Shown: piece after piece, positions 42,887-49,701 of the stretch
Position numbering within the stretch: position 1 is the stretch's first letter
How the letters are laid out: each line of letters begins with the position of its first letter
NCBI RefSeq assembly: GCF_021431965.1
Contig: NZ_CP090370.1
Location: forward strand, 2,294,001-2,358,000
DNA: 64,000 nucleotides
Direction of reading: 5' to 3'
Origin: Erythrobacter sp. SDW2
GTDB lineage: Bacteria; Pseudomonadota; Alphaproteobacteria; Sphingomonadales; Sphingomonadaceae
Made by a program: the position numbers and the translations under genes
Notes under the pieces: model-generated
What the model was told of the DNA's origin: nothing
The model's database searches: none
The model's input: the letters and a program-made list of their open reading frames with translations, nothing else

Positions 42887-43417
42887 TCATGCTGCTTGTG
42901 GCAGCTCCATCGCGGTCTCGCCGAGGTCGAGTTCGAACTCGACCGATGCGACCTCGCCGCCGCGCGCCAAGCTGTGACGCTGGCGGGTCTGACCCGTAGG
43001 CCGGAAACCGATCTTGCGCAGCACCTTGCCCGATGCAGGATTGTCCACGAAATGCCCCGCCGTCAGCCGGCGGTGACCCAGCGAGCGGGCTATCTCGACA
43101 ATGGCGCGGCCGGCTTCGGTGGCAAAGCCACGGCCCCAATAGTCCCGCCCGATCCAATATCCGATCTCGGGCTGGCCATCATGCTCGCCCAGCCCGGCGC
43201 TGCCGATCACGCCGACCCCCGGCAAGGTGACGAGGAAGTGCGGCAGGCGCGGGTCCTGTTTCATCGAGGCGAAGCTGCGGGCATCGGCTTCCCCATAGGG
43301 CCACGGGGCGCGACCGAGATTGCGCGCCACGCCCTCGTCGTTCAGGCGAAGCAAGATCGCCTGCCAATCCTCGGGAAAGGGCGGCCTCAGGAACAATCGT
43401 TCGCTGCGATGGAACAT
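42887..43417 (-). CDS. RimJ/RimL-type GNAT N-acetyltransferase
   Basis: A 176-residue GNAT acetyltransferase. The N-terminal SERLFLRPPFPEDWQAILLRL is RimJ/RimL-like. The acetyl-CoA-binding motif is IGYWIGRDYWGRGFATEAGRAIVEIA (glycine-rich Q/RxxGxG/A type), and NPASGKVLRKIGFRPTG is the typical C-terminal portion. It may acetylate a protein N terminus or small amine. It lies 200 nt downstream of rpmA on the same strand, as in several relatives where it sits between rpmA and obg; no obg follows here. Confidence 0.88.
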   Translation of the reverse strand: MFHRSERLFLRPPFPEDWQAILLRLNDEGVARNLGRAPWPYGEADARSFASMKQDPRLPHFLVTLPGVGVIGSAGLGEHDGQPEIGYWIGRDYWGRGFATEAGRAIVEIARSLGHRRLTAGHFVDNPASGKVLRKIGFRPTGQTRQRHSLARGGEVASVEFELDLGETAMELPQAA

Positions 43418-43520
43418 GGGTCTTCTCCTCTTCGCCCCGCGCCGGGCTCCTAGTCCGGCCGCGTGACAATTGCGTGGCGGCGCAACGAAGTTACGCCAAA
43501 CGGAGAGGGAGAAACGACAA

Positions 43521-43549
43521 GAGGGAGACGGGTCGGCCCCATCTCCCTC
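43521..43549 (-). terminator. Hairpin downstream of rpmA
   Basis: GAGGGAGA (43521-43528) pairs with TCTCCCTC (43542-43549) around a 13-nt loop; on the minus strand TTGTCGTTTCTCC follows. It probably ends the rplU-rpmA transcript. Confidence 0.55.
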
Positions 43550-43617
43550 TACGTCTGCCGGTGGTTATCCCGGCTGGGACCGTCCCGTCTGGACGACCCC
43601 GTTATCGGATCGTCCGG

Positions 43618-43887
43618 TTATTCGGCGGCTTCCGCCAGCGCATCAACCGAAACGTATTTGCGGCCGAGCTTGCCCGAGTGGAATCGCACAACGCCATCTT
43701 CGAGCGCGAAGAGGGTGTGGTCACGCCCCATCCCGACATTGCTGCCCGGATAGAACTTGGTGCCGCGCTGGCGCACGATAATGTTGCCCGCAACCACGCC
43801 CTGGCTGCCGAACTTCTTCACGCCAAGACGACGACCGGCCGAATCACGACCGTTACGCGACGAACCGCCTGCTTTCTTATGTGCCAT
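43618..43887 (-). CDS. rpmA: 50S ribosomal protein L27
   Basis: An 89-residue L27, complete: [20 protein letters not shown] at the N terminus reaching toward the peptidyl-transferase centre, then [21 protein letters not shown] and [18 protein letters not shown]. No N-terminal extension of the Firmicutes type is present. It follows rplU by 12 nt in the usual L21-L27 operon. Confidence 0.98.
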   Translation of the reverse strand: MAHKKAGGSSRNGRDSAGRRLGVKKFGSQGVVAGNIIVRQRGTKFYPGSNVGMGRDHTLFALEDGVVRFHSGKLGRKYVSVDALAEAAE

Positions 43888-43899
43888 GGTCCGTGCTCC

Positions 43900-44382
43900 T
43901 TACTTCTTGTCAGCTGCCTTGGGGGCAGCCTTCTTTGCCGGGGCCTTCTTGGCAGCCGGCTTCTTCTCGGCGTCAGCCTTGGGCGCGTCGGCCTTGGTGG
44001 CAGCCTTCTTGGCCGGAGCCTTGGCTTCCTTGGCCGGTGCTTCTTCCTTCGCCTCGGCGGCCTTCTTCGGCGCAGCCTTCTTGGCTTCACCGATGTCGGT
44101 GATGCGCAGCAGGGTCAGCTGCTGGCGGTGGCCGTTCTTGCGGCGATAATTGTGGCGGCGACGCTTCTTGAAGACGATCACCTTCTCGCTCTTCGCCTGG
44201 GCAATCACCTCGGCCGAAACGACGACCTTGCTGGCGTCGGCAATCGAATCGCCTTCGCCGGCCAGGAGGACGTCACCCAGCGTGATGGTCTCGCCGGCTT
44301 CACCCGCCAGCTTTTCGACCGCGATCTTGTCTCCGGCGGCAACTCGGTACTGCTTGCCACCCGTGCGCACTACTGCGAACAT
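43900..44382 (-). CDS. rplU: 50S ribosomal protein L21 with long Lys/Ala tail
   Basis: A 160-residue L21, against ~100 in E. coli. The first ~100 residues are standard L21: [28 protein letters not shown]-type strand, [20 protein letters not shown] and LTLLRITDI. The last ~60 are a histone H1-like Lys/Ala/Glu/Pro tail ([20 protein letters not shown] and similar). Such tails are seen in sphingomonad L21 proteins. The ATG giving MFAVV is chosen because the usual family N terminus starts there; a further in-frame ATG lies 15 nt upstream. Confidence 0.96.
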   Translation of the reverse strand: MFAVVRTGGKQYRVAAGDKIAVEKLAGEAGETITLGDVLLAGEGDSIADASKVVVSAEVIAQAKSEKVIVFKKRRRHNYRRKNGHRQQLTLLRITDIGEAKKAAPKKAAEAKEEAPAKEAKAPAKKAATKADAPKADAEKKPAAKKAPAKKAAPKAADKK

Positions 44383-44472
44383 CGGTTCAACTTCCATTCG
44401 TGTTGCTGTGCCGCTCTCTCATGACAACGGCGCGACCGGCTGCCCGCCATGGCGGGGCCGGAAAGAAGCGTG

Positions 44473-44501
44473 CCGTTAAGGGAACCTCTGCGGAAAGTCA
44501 A
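44473..44501 (-). promoter_or_regulatory. Promoter of rplU-rpmA
   Basis: On the minus strand TTGACT (44501-44496) and TAACGG (44478-44473) are separated by 17 nt. The -35 region reads TTGACTTTCCGC, the form common in alphaproteobacterial growth-rate-controlled promoters. It leaves a leader of about 80-90 nt before rplU. Confidence 0.6.
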
Positions 44502-44588
44502 CGCGCATCGGGGGCTTTTTATGGCTTCCCGCCCACTCGCCGGGCCAAGGGGTGTGGCACCAGCCGCTGTCCGTGATATGGGCACGCC

Positions 44589-45092
44589 ATGGCTCATACA
44601 ATGCCCCTGCGTCTTGCCTCCCTGCTTTTGCCGCTGCCGATCGCAGCCTGCGCGGCGCCGGATGGGGGCTACCCTTCGCTCCAGATCCGCGCTGCCGAGC
44701 GATTCGATCCCGCTGCGGGGCAAGCCGAACCGCTCCCTCCCGCACCGATTCCGCCGGAGCTGCTCGCCCAAGTCGCGCGCCTGAAAGCGGAAGCTGCAGC
44801 AGCCGACGCCGCGTTCCAGCGCCTCTTGCCAGCGGCGACCGCAGCTGCGCAGGCTGCCCGCGGCGCGGCGGTGGCGAGCGATCGCTGGGCCGACGCGCAA
44901 GTGGCGATCGCCGGTCTCGACATGCAGCGCAGCGAAACCGCCAGCGCGCTGGCCGATCTCGAAATTCTCTATGCCGCCAGGGCGCTGGCCCTGGAAACGC
45001 GCGACGAGATCGACGACGCGCGACAAGCCGTGGCGAGCATTGTCGCGGGGCAGGACGCAACGCTTGTCCGGCTCAAGGGGATCATCGAATGA
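44589..45092 (+). CDS. Small alanine-rich lipoprotein, coupled to the FNR gene
   Basis: A 167-residue protein with a lipoprotein signal (LRLASLLLPLPIAACAAPDG, lipobox IAAC near Cys21). The rest is a predicted long helical region rich in Ala, Glu, Arg and Gln (about 50-160), likely coiled coil: PPELLAQVARLKAEAAAADA, SALADLEILYAARALALETR. No catalytic motif and no family I recognise. Its TGA overlaps the ATG of the Crp/Fnr regulator gene in an ATGA arrangement, so the two are translationally coupled. Confidence 0.7.
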   Translation: MAHTMPLRLASLLLPLPIAACAAPDGGYPSLQIRAAERFDPAAGQAEPLPPAPIPPELLAQVARLKAEAAAADAAFQRLLPAATAAAQAARGAAVASDRWADAQVAIAGLDMQRSETASALADLEILYAARALALETRDEIDDARQAVASIVAGQDATLVRLKGIIE

Positions 45093-45787
45093 CAGCGCTC
45101 GCCTGTGCCCAATGTGCCGTCCGTGACAGCGCCGCCTGCTCGGTCCTGACCGAGGAGGAGCGCGCCGCGCTTGCCCGTGCCGGCCGGTCGGTGGTGCTCA
45201 GGAAGGGCGAGATGCTGTTCGCCGCCGGCGATGAAAGCCACGCCTGCGCCACGCTTGTTACCGGTGCACTCAAGGTCACATCGCTCGACCGCGACGGCGA
45301 GGAGCGCATCCTCGCCCTGATCCACCCCGCCGGTTTCGTCGGCGAGATGTTCCAGCCCTTCGCCCAGCACGATGTCGTCGCCCTGACCGATTGCCAGCTG
45401 TGCGTCTTTGCCCGCAGCGAGATGGAGCAGGCGCTCGACAAGCACCCCGCCCTCTCGCGCGCGCTGCTACGCCGCTCGCAGGACGATCTCCATGCCGCGC
45501 GCGAATTGCTGGAACTGACGGGCAAGCAGGATGCGGCGACGCGGATTGCCGGGCTGATCATGTCGCTGGCCCGGGCGGCGAGCGATTCGCCGTGCCACCC
45601 GGCGCGCGATTTCGACCTGCCGCTGTCGCGCGGGGAAATGGCGCAGATGCTGGGCTTGACCATCGAGACCGTCAGCCGCCGCATGACGCAGTTCGAGAAG
45701 AGCGGCATGATTGCCAAAAAAGGTGCGCGCGGGATCGAACTGGTCGATCCCGCGCGGCTTGCTTCCCTGGTGGGAGTGGGCCTCTAA
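45089..45787 (+). CDS. FNR-type Crp/Fnr oxygen-responsive regulator
   Basis: A 232-residue Crp/Fnr regulator. N-terminal cysteines Cys6, Cys9 and Cys17 (CAQCAVRDSAAC, a CX2CX7C pattern) plus central cysteines (DCQLC, about residue 102-106) are the ligand set expected for an oxygen-sensing [4Fe-4S] cluster, as in FnrN/FixK-type proteins. A cNMP-like beta-roll (about 25-125) is followed by the C-terminal HTH, LSRGEMAQMLGLTIETVSRRMTQFE, whose E-x2-S-R signature matches the FNR recognition helix for TTGAT sites. The neighbouring membrane-protein gene has an exact FNR box, a likely target. Confidence 0.9.
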   Translation: MTALACAQCAVRDSAACSVLTEEERAALARAGRSVVLRKGEMLFAAGDESHACATLVTGALKVTSLDRDGEERILALIHPAGFVGEMFQPFAQHDVVALTDCQLCVFARSEMEQALDKHPALSRALLRRSQDDLHAARELLELTGKQDAATRIAGLIMSLARAASDSPCHPARDFDLPLSRGEMAQMLGLTIETVSRRMTQFEKSGMIAKKGARGIELVDPARLASLVGVGL

Positions 45788-46227
45788 ACCAGGGCAGCAA
45801 TTACAACACAGGCGAGCCCCCACAGAACGATCAGCACCGGCAGGACCAGCACCTGGGCCAGCGCTTCACCGGCGGGCAGGTGCCCGGTCAGCGTCATGAT
45901 CCCGCGGCTCTTGAACTGACCCCAGGTCAGCGCCTTGTTGGTGCCTTCCGGCGATTCTTTCACGAACAGCACCGGAATGCCGTAGAAGCCGGCCAGGAAA
46001 ACGCCGCAGATCGCCATCGGAATGCCGAGCGCGGGATTGCCGAAGCCGACCGCCATGGTAGCGAGGAAGGTGACGAAGCAGCCCAGGCTGGCGGCATAGA
46101 CCCCGGCAGGCAGTTCGAAGGTGTGATTGGAAAATGCCCGCGGCGCAGCGGAGCCGCTCGCCACCGGGTGGGCTTTGTGGACAATCGCCTTTTCGGCAAC
46201 CAGTTCGTGATTGAGCATCTGGGACAT
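45784..46227 (-). CDS. Membrane protein of unknown function with FNR box upstream
   Basis: A 147-residue protein with three hydrophobic segments (about 44-64, GVYAASLGCFVTFLATMAVGF; about 66-88, ALGIPMAICGVFLAGFYGIP; about 124-146, LAQVLVLPVLIVLWGLACVV). The N terminus (about 1-40) is soluble with several His residues (NHELVAEKAIVHKAHP). A good GGAGT ribosome site precedes the ATG. I know no characterised family. An exact FNR consensus site lies 54 nt upstream, and the stop codon overlaps that of the convergent FNR-type gene, so control by it under low oxygen is likely. Confidence 0.75.
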   Translation of the reverse strand: MSQMLNHELVAEKAIVHKAHPVASGSAAPRAFSNHTFELPAGVYAASLGCFVTFLATMAVGFGNPALGIPMAICGVFLAGFYGIPVLFVKESPEGTNKALTWGQFKSRGIMTLTGHLPAGEALAQVLVLPVLIVLWGLACVVIAALV

Positions 46228-46280
46228 GAGGCCACTCCTTGTTTGTGAGAGCCTTGTGCCCGCCGCGATGGCTAGCAGCC

Positions 46281-46294
46281 TTGATGCAGATCAA
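46281..46294. promoter_or_regulatory. FNR box (anaerobox)
   Basis: TTGATGCAGATCAA is an exact TTGAT-N4-ATCAA match. It lies upstream of the membrane-protein gene starting at 46227 and just beyond the moaE stop. The distance suits activation from about -41.5 of a start site roughly 20 nt before the ATG. Confidence 0.88.
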
Positions 46295-46304
46295 ACCCGG
46301 GAAA

Positions 46305-46751
46305 TTATTCGTCCCAGCGGGCGCGGTCGGCGTAGTCATCGGCGCGCGGCTCGATCCAGCGCCAACCATCGGCACGCTTTTCGCGCTTCCAGAACCAACT
46401 CGCGCTCTTGAGATGGTCCATGCAGAAATCGACCGCGTCGATCGCGTCGCGGCGGTGCTTGGCGGCAGCCGAGACGCAGACGATCGGCTCGCCCGGCATC
46501 AGCATGCCGATCCGGTGGACCATCAGCAGGCCCATCAGGTCGAACCGGCCGAAAGCGCGGTCGGCCAAGTCGTGCATTCCGGGCAAGGTCAGCGGTTCGT
46601 AGTGCTGCAGTTCCAGCGCTTGAGTGCCACCGTCGCCGCGCACTTCGCCGACGAAAGTGCAGACGCCGCCAAGGCCGGGATTGGCCCGGGTGAATGGCCC
46701 GATCAGCGTGCCGGGAATAAACATGGTTTCAAGCAGGCGGATATCACGCAT
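46305..46751 (-). CDS. moaE: Molybdopterin synthase catalytic subunit MoaE
   Basis: A 148-residue MoaE, which with thiocarboxylated MoaD converts precursor Z (cPMP) to molybdopterin. Family segments: GGVCTFVGEVRGDGG (about 29-43), LQHYEPLT (about 48-55), HRIGMLMPGEPIVCVSAAAKHR (about 80-101), and the active-site Lys region CMDHLKSASWFWKREKRADG (about 110-129). It follows moaD by 4 nt in the same transcript. The FNR box lies just downstream of its stop and relates to the next gene. Confidence 0.94.
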   Translation of the reverse strand: MRDIRLLETMFIPGTLIGPFTRANPGLGGVCTFVGEVRGDGGTQALELQHYEPLTLPGMHDLADRAFGRFDLMGLLMVHRIGMLMPGEPIVCVSAAAKHRRDAIDAVDFCMDHLKSASWFWKREKRADGWRWIEPRADDYADRARWDE

Positions 46752-46755
46752 CGCC

Positions 46756-46998
46756 CTACCCCCCGCTAACGGGCGGCAGCAGCGCGACTTCGTCGCCATC
46801 CTGCGCGGCGAGTGTGGTCTTGTCGGCCAACACGCGCCCGGCACAGGCGACGTTGACGCGGTCCTGCTGCAACTGCTCGGCAACTTCAGGTCCGACCGCA
46901 AGGAGCAGCCCGGCCCAGTCGAGCGGTGCCGGAACCGCGCGCTCGCCCTCCCCCGCGAGGTCGCGCAAGGGGCCTAGGAAGATGATTGTCACTGGCAT
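46756..46998 (-). CDS. moaD: Molybdopterin synthase sulfur carrier MoaD
   Basis: An 80-residue ubiquitin-like sulfur carrier ending in the required Gly-Gly (DEVALLPPVSGG), whose C terminus is adenylated and thiocarboxylated. The beta-grasp pattern is seen in MPVTIIFLGPLRDLAG, VNVACAGRVLADKTTLAAQDGD. It is spaced 105 nt from moaA by an inverted repeat and is directly followed by moaE. Confidence 0.93.
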   Translation of the reverse strand: MPVTIIFLGPLRDLAGEGERAVPAPLDWAGLLLAVGPEVAEQLQQDRVNVACAGRVLADKTTLAAQDGDEVALLPPVSGG

Positions 46999-47014
46999 AG
47001 GCCAAAGTCCACTC

Positions 47015-47092
47015 CGTCATTGCGAACGCAGCGAAGCAATCCATGGACAGTACCCTGGATTGCCGCGTCGCCCGCGGATCCTCGCAATGACG
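47015..47092. repeat. Imperfect inverted repeat between moaA and moaD
   Basis: CGTCATTGCGAACGCAGCGA...CAATCCA (47015-47043) faces TGGATTGCCGCGTCGC...CGCAATGACG (47056-47092). The arms share CGTCATTGCGA and AATCCA ends. This CGTCATTGCGAG word is a widespread proteobacterial intergenic repeat by my recollection. It interrupts the moa genes and may be a partial terminator or RNA-stability element. Confidence 0.75.
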
Positions 47093-47103
47093 TGATCAAG
47101 GAC

Positions 47104-48102
47104 CTAGCCCCCCGTCATCGACATATGCCGCGCAACGGCGGGAGCTTCGCCCTCACCAATCCGGAAATGGTGCCGTTCCGGCTTGATCCGAAGCGCGGTA
47201 TCGAACGCGGCCGACAAATTCGCTTCGGGATGGTCCGAGCGCAGCGCCGCGCGCAGATCGACCTGCTCCCCGCCGCCGAGGCAGGGATAGAGCTGGCCCG
47301 TCGCGGTGACGCGTATACGGTTGCATCCGGCGCAGAAATTGTTGGTCAGCGGGGTGATGAAGCCGAGCCTGCCGCCGGTCTCCCTCACTTCGACGTAGCG
47401 CGACGGGCCGCCGGTGCGGTGGTCGCTCTCGGTCAGCGTCCAGCGTGCTTCCAGCGCCTCGCGCACGGCCACCAGCGGCAGGAACTGGCCGGTGCGGTCC
47501 TCGTCGATCGCCCCCAGCGGCATGGTCTCGATCAGGGTCACATCGTGCCCCTCGCCATGCGCCCATTCGATCAGCGCGGGGATTTCATGTTCGTTGACGC
47601 CCTTCATGGCGACAGTGTTGAGCTTGATCTTGAGCCCTGCCGCCTTGGCCGCCGCGATCCCGCCCAGAACGCTCGCCAGCGCATCGCGGCGCGACAGGCG
47701 GATGAAGGTTTCGCGGTCCAGCGTATCGAGCGAGATGTTGATCCGCCGCACGCCTGCATCGGCAATTTGCTGGGCGTGTTGCGCCAACTGCGTGCCGTTG
47801 GTGGTGAGGGTCAGCTCGTCGAGTCCGCTCCCGACATGTCGGCCCAGAGCCCGGATCAGGTCCACGACATCGCGCCGCACCAGCGGCTCGCCCCCGGTCA
47901 GGCGGATCTTGCTGATCCCGCGCGCCATGAAGCCAAGCGAGAGATCGCGCAGTTCCTCGAGGCTGAGCACATCCTTGCGCGGCAGGAACTCCATCCGCTC
48001 GGGCATGCAATAGGTACAGCGCAAATCGCAGCGGTCGGTAACCGACAGGCGCAGGTAGGAAATGCGCCGCCCGAAGCTGTCGATGAGGCCTGTGTCGCTC
48101 AT
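47104..48102 (-). CDS. moaA: GTP 3',8-cyclase MoaA
   Basis: A 332-residue radical SAM enzyme, first step of molybdenum cofactor synthesis (GTP to cyclic 3',8-dihydro-GTP). The radical-SAM [4Fe-4S] motif is DRCDLRCTYCMPE (CX3CX2C, about 23-35). The C-terminal second cluster is in FCAGCNRIRVTATGQLYPC (about 262-280), and the C terminus ends in the conserved Gly-Gly needed for activity. It is preceded by the Rossmann-like gene after 4 nt and followed by moaD and moaE. moaC, moaB and moe genes are not in the window. Confidence 0.96.
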   Translation of the reverse strand: MSDTGLIDSFGRRISYLRLSVTDRCDLRCTYCMPERMEFLPRKDVLSLEELRDLSLGFMARGISKIRLTGGEPLVRRDVVDLIRALGRHVGSGLDELTLTTNGTQLAQHAQQIADAGVRRINISLDTLDRETFIRLSRRDALASVLGGIAAAKAAGLKIKLNTVAMKGVNEHEIPALIEWAHGEGHDVTLIETMPLGAIDEDRTGQFLPLVAVREALEARWTLTESDHRTGGPSRYVEVRETGGRLGFITPLTNNFCAGCNRIRVTATGQLYPCLGGGEQVDLRAALRSDHPEANLSAAFDTALRIKPERHHFRIGEGEAPAVARHMSMTGG

Positions 48103-48106
48103 GTCC

Positions 48107-48436
48107 CTAGCCTAGCGCATCCCCGGCGCCGGTGCCATCCAGCGCGAGATACTGTCCGGTTAAGCCGGGCGCCCTGGCGAGATATTCGAGCGTCGCCGCA
48201 GCATCGTTACCGCCCACGACATTGACCCGCCTGGGCGCATGCGCCCGCGCCAGATCCCGCGCGACAGCACGGCGCCAGTCGGCATGGTCATAGGGGGCGG
48301 GCGGCATCACGATGACGAGGCTCTCTGCCCCGTCAAGCAAGCCGGCAAGCTGTGGCAGATAGTCGGCATGGAACCGCGCCGCCGCCTCCAGCGCATTGCC
48401 CGGCAGCGCGCAGCAATCGAGCACGACTTGCGCCAT
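48107..48436 (-). CDS. Small Rossmann-like protein, unknown function
   Basis: A 109-residue protein starting at the nucleotide after the folB stop. It looks like part of a Rossmann fold: a strand (SLVIVMPPAPYD, about 38-49), HADWRRAVARDLARAHAPRR, then VNVVGGNDAAATLEYLARAP and a C-terminal GQYLALDGTGAGDALG, similar to SDR C-terminal YLALDGG patterns. It is too short to be a full SDR, and no cofactor glycine motif is present. The operon places it between folB and moaA. Function unknown. Confidence 0.65.
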   Translation of the reverse strand: MAQVVLDCCALPGNALEAAARFHADYLPQLAGLLDGAESLVIVMPPAPYDHADWRRAVARDLARAHAPRRVNVVGGNDAAATLEYLARAPGLTGQYLALDGTGAGDALG

Positions 48437-48808
48437 TCAGCGCCGCTCGCGCCGAAGGGTGATGCCGATCTGCTCCTTGCCCGTGGCGATCGCCAGCTTC
48501 ACGATCTTGACCGTGACGGCAAGCACCTTCGCATCCTGCACGAACAGCGTTTCGCAGATGTGCTCGGCCACCGACTCGATCAGCTTGAAATGCACCCCCT
48601 CGGGCAGCGCCTCGGTCGCTGCGAACTTCAGGTCCATGTAGTTCTTGCTCTCGGAGAGCGGTGTGTCAGGATCGTAACGGTCGGCGACCTTGTATTCGAC
48701 CGCAATCGAAATCCGCAGCGGCTGCGGCCGCCCGGTCTCCTCGGAATAGATCCCGGTCAGGACGTCGTGTTCGATATCGACGAATTGCAGGGTCAACGAA
48801 TCGGCCAT
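48437..48808 (-). CDS. folB: Dihydroneopterin aldolase FolB
   Basis: A 123-residue protein of the tunnelling fold. DHNA cleaves dihydroneopterin to 6-hydroxymethyl-dihydropterin in folate synthesis. Family pattern: TGIYSEETGRPQPLRISIAVEYKV (about 18-41), YMDLKFAATEALPEGVHFKLIESVAEHICETLF (about 57-89, with the substrate-binding Glu), and VTVKIVKLAIATGKEQIGI. The ATG giving MADSLTLQFVDIEH is clear, 8 nt after the methyltransferase stop. Some homologues in this order act as epimerase only; the enzymatic details are inference. Confidence 0.85.
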   Translation of the reverse strand: MADSLTLQFVDIEHDVLTGIYSEETGRPQPLRISIAVEYKVADRYDPDTPLSESKNYMDLKFAATEALPEGVHFKLIESVAEHICETLFVQDAKVLAVTVKIVKLAIATGKEQIGITLRRERR

Positions 48809-48816
48809 GGCGCCCT

Positions 48817-49701
48817 CTAGCGCGGATTCGACCAGCGCGCGAAGATCGCGGTAGGCAACAAACGCCCGCTGCCCTGCTCCTGCACCGCCAGGTCGCCATA
48901 TTCGACCTTGCCGGGAAGCCCGGCGAAAATCTCGTCGAGCAGCCCGGCGAGCGACAGGCTGCTCATCCGCACGGCATAGACGGTGAGGAACAGGAAGCGG
49001 CTGTCGCCATCGAGCAGCGCGCGGCAATCGTGCACCAGCGGGGCGAGCCCCTCCTCGATGCGCCAGATCTCGTTCCCCGGCCCGCGTCCGAACTTGGGCG
49101 GGTCGAGGATGATGCCGTCATAGCGCTTGCCGCGGCGGACCTCGCGCGCAGCGAACTTTGCGGCATCATCGACCAGCCAGCGGATCGGGCGGTCGGCCAT
49201 CCCGGCAAGCTCGGCATTCTCGCGCGCCTGTGCGACCGATTTCTTGCTCGCATCGACATGGGTCACGGGGCCGCAAGCGCTCAGCGCCTGCGACCCAACA
49301 CCCGTGTAGCCGAACAAGTTAAGCGTCTGCGCCTCGGCCTTCCCCTCCAGTTGCGCGCGCATCCAGTCCCACACCGGGGCCATGTCCGGGAAGAAGCCAA
49401 GATGCCGGAACGGCGTGCAGCTGGCGGTGAAGCGGGCGTCACGCCACTCCAGCGGCCAACCGTCGGGCACTTCGCCCGACAGGTGCCAGCGCCCGCCGCC
49501 GTCCTCGTCCGCGCCGGGGATGAACTCGCCGTCGGCCTGCCAATCGGCGCTCTGCGGGGTCCACATCGCTTGCGGTTCGGGGCGGATGAAGCGGTAGGGG
49601 CCGAAGCGCTCGAGCTTGCGCCCGTCACCGCTGTCGAGGAGGGCGTAGTCGTCCCACCCCTCGCCCACCATCAGCTGCGGTTCGCGGACCAGCCCGGCCA
49701 T
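48817..49701 (-). CDS. RlmI-like SAM-dependent methyltransferase
   Basis: A 294-residue class I SAM methyltransferase of the RlmI/SAM_MT type. The SAM site is LNLFGYTGVGSQALSACG (about 127-144) with VDASKKSVAQARENAELAG. The catalytic region is YDGIILDPPKFGRGPGNEIW (about 192-211), like the DPP(K)F motif of 23S rRNA cytosine methyltransferases. The PUA domain of full-length RlmI is not apparent at the N terminus. Target RNA or protein unknown. Its ATG overlaps the thrC TGA by one base. Confidence 0.85.
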   Translation of the reverse strand: MAGLVREPQLMVGEGWDDYALLDSGDGRKLERFGPYRFIRPEPQAMWTPQSADWQADGEFIPGADEDGGGRWHLSGEVPDGWPLEWRDARFTASCTPFRHLGFFPDMAPVWDWMRAQLEGKAEAQTLNLFGYTGVGSQALSACGPVTHVDASKKSVAQARENAELAGMADRPIRWLVDDAAKFAAREVRRGKRYDGIILDPPKFGRGPGNEIWRIEEGLAPLVHDCRALLDGDSRFLFLTVYAVRMSSLSLAGLLDEIFAGLPGKVEYGDLAVQEQGSGRLLPTAIFARWSNPR

